Positions 63,982-64,000 of a stretch of 64,000 nt of DNA are shown piece by piece (position 1 is the stretch's first letter; every line of letters starts with the position of its first letter). Source of the stretch: Janthinobacterium sp. Marseille (lineage in GTDB: Bacteria > Pseudomonadota > Gammaproteobacteria > Burkholderiales > Burkholderiaceae_D); contig NC_009659.1 of the NCBI RefSeq assembly GCF_000013625.1, positions 4,030,001 through 4,094,000 of the forward strand, written 5' to 3'. The position numbers and the translations under genes are program-made. The notes below the pieces were generated by a model that was not told where the DNA came from, ran no database searches, and saw only the letters and a program-made list of their open reading frames with translations.

Positions 63982-63998
63982 CGCACCATTATGGTGCG
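63982..63998. promoter_or_regulatory. NtrC-type binding dyad at the window edge
   Basis: CGCACCATTATGGTGCG, a perfect 8-bp dyad with one central base, matches the NtrC consensus core GCACC-N5-GGTGC found upstream of glnA and glnK. The controlled gene would lie to the right of the window. Confidence 0.65.
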
Positions 63999-64000
63999 AG

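Overview
The window looks like the chromosome of a betaproteobacterium of the Burkholderiales, most likely Oxalobacteraceae (Herminiimonas/Janthinobacterium-like). This is inferred from gene content and order (atp operon, parB-parA, rsmG-mnmG, a soluble fdsGBACD formate dehydrogenase, mmsA) and moderate GC. No database search was possible. No tRNA, rRNA, CRISPR array, transposase or prophage gene was recognised.

1-13.0 kb is origin-proximal core. All 14 genes are on the minus strand: atpIBEFHA (atpA cut by the window edge), parB, parA, a lipocalin, rsmG, mnmG, a TauE/SafE permease, a GMC oxidoreductase and mmsA. Two exact 16-bp parS sites are present, one upstream of mnmG and one inside the GMC oxidoreductase gene.

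13.0-14.15 kb is a gene-free region built as a large inverted repeat. Two 229-bp arms, about 97% identical, flank a 557-bp spacer. Each arm carries four DnaA boxes, a DnaA-trio-like tract and an AT-rich tract pointing inward. It is read here as a candidate palindromic oriC, distant from any dnaA gene.

14.1-20.9 kb holds an AsmA-family protein, a MerR regulator divergent from a methyltransferase, a glutamine-amidotransferase-like protein, a LysR regulator, and small proteins, one with an internal 32-residue duplication.

21-36.9 kb is a formate and molybdenum/tungsten region: orphan tupA, fdsGBA-fdhD-fdsD, fdsR, modEABC, a LysR gene followed by a metal-free NAD formate dehydrogenase, an HPP membrane protein, a small hypothetical and a short ModE-like regulator. 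ModE-like boxes lie upstream of modE, of the small hypothetical, and of a TonB receptor 10 kb further on. This suggests one molybdate regulon that includes a TonB receptor/binding protein/dihaem protein operon (41.5-46.3 kb) and may choose between Mo-dependent and Mo-free formate dehydrogenase.

37-41.2 kb is an IclR-controlled catabolic operon (deacetylase-like hydrolase, asparaginase-like amidase, MFS transporter). 46.4-51.9 kb is an OFA-family transporter with a 44-residue partner, a sigma-54 promoter with tandem activator dyads, and an NtrC-type two-component system.

52.4-58.2 kb is an NCS2 purine-type permease with a split Rieske oxygenase system. One protein has an oxygenase core lacking the Rieske cluster, a second fuses a Rieske domain to a reductase and ferredoxin, and a third is GST-like. 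This is the architecture of the methylxanthine N-demethylase components NdmC, NdmD and NdmE, under a GntR regulator. The remainder holds a luciferase-like oxidoreductase, TesB, a PAP2 phosphatase, a LETM1-like protein, a DUF2061-like protein, a D-2-hydroxyacid dehydrogenase, a protein of unknown function, and an NtrC-type dyad at the right edge.
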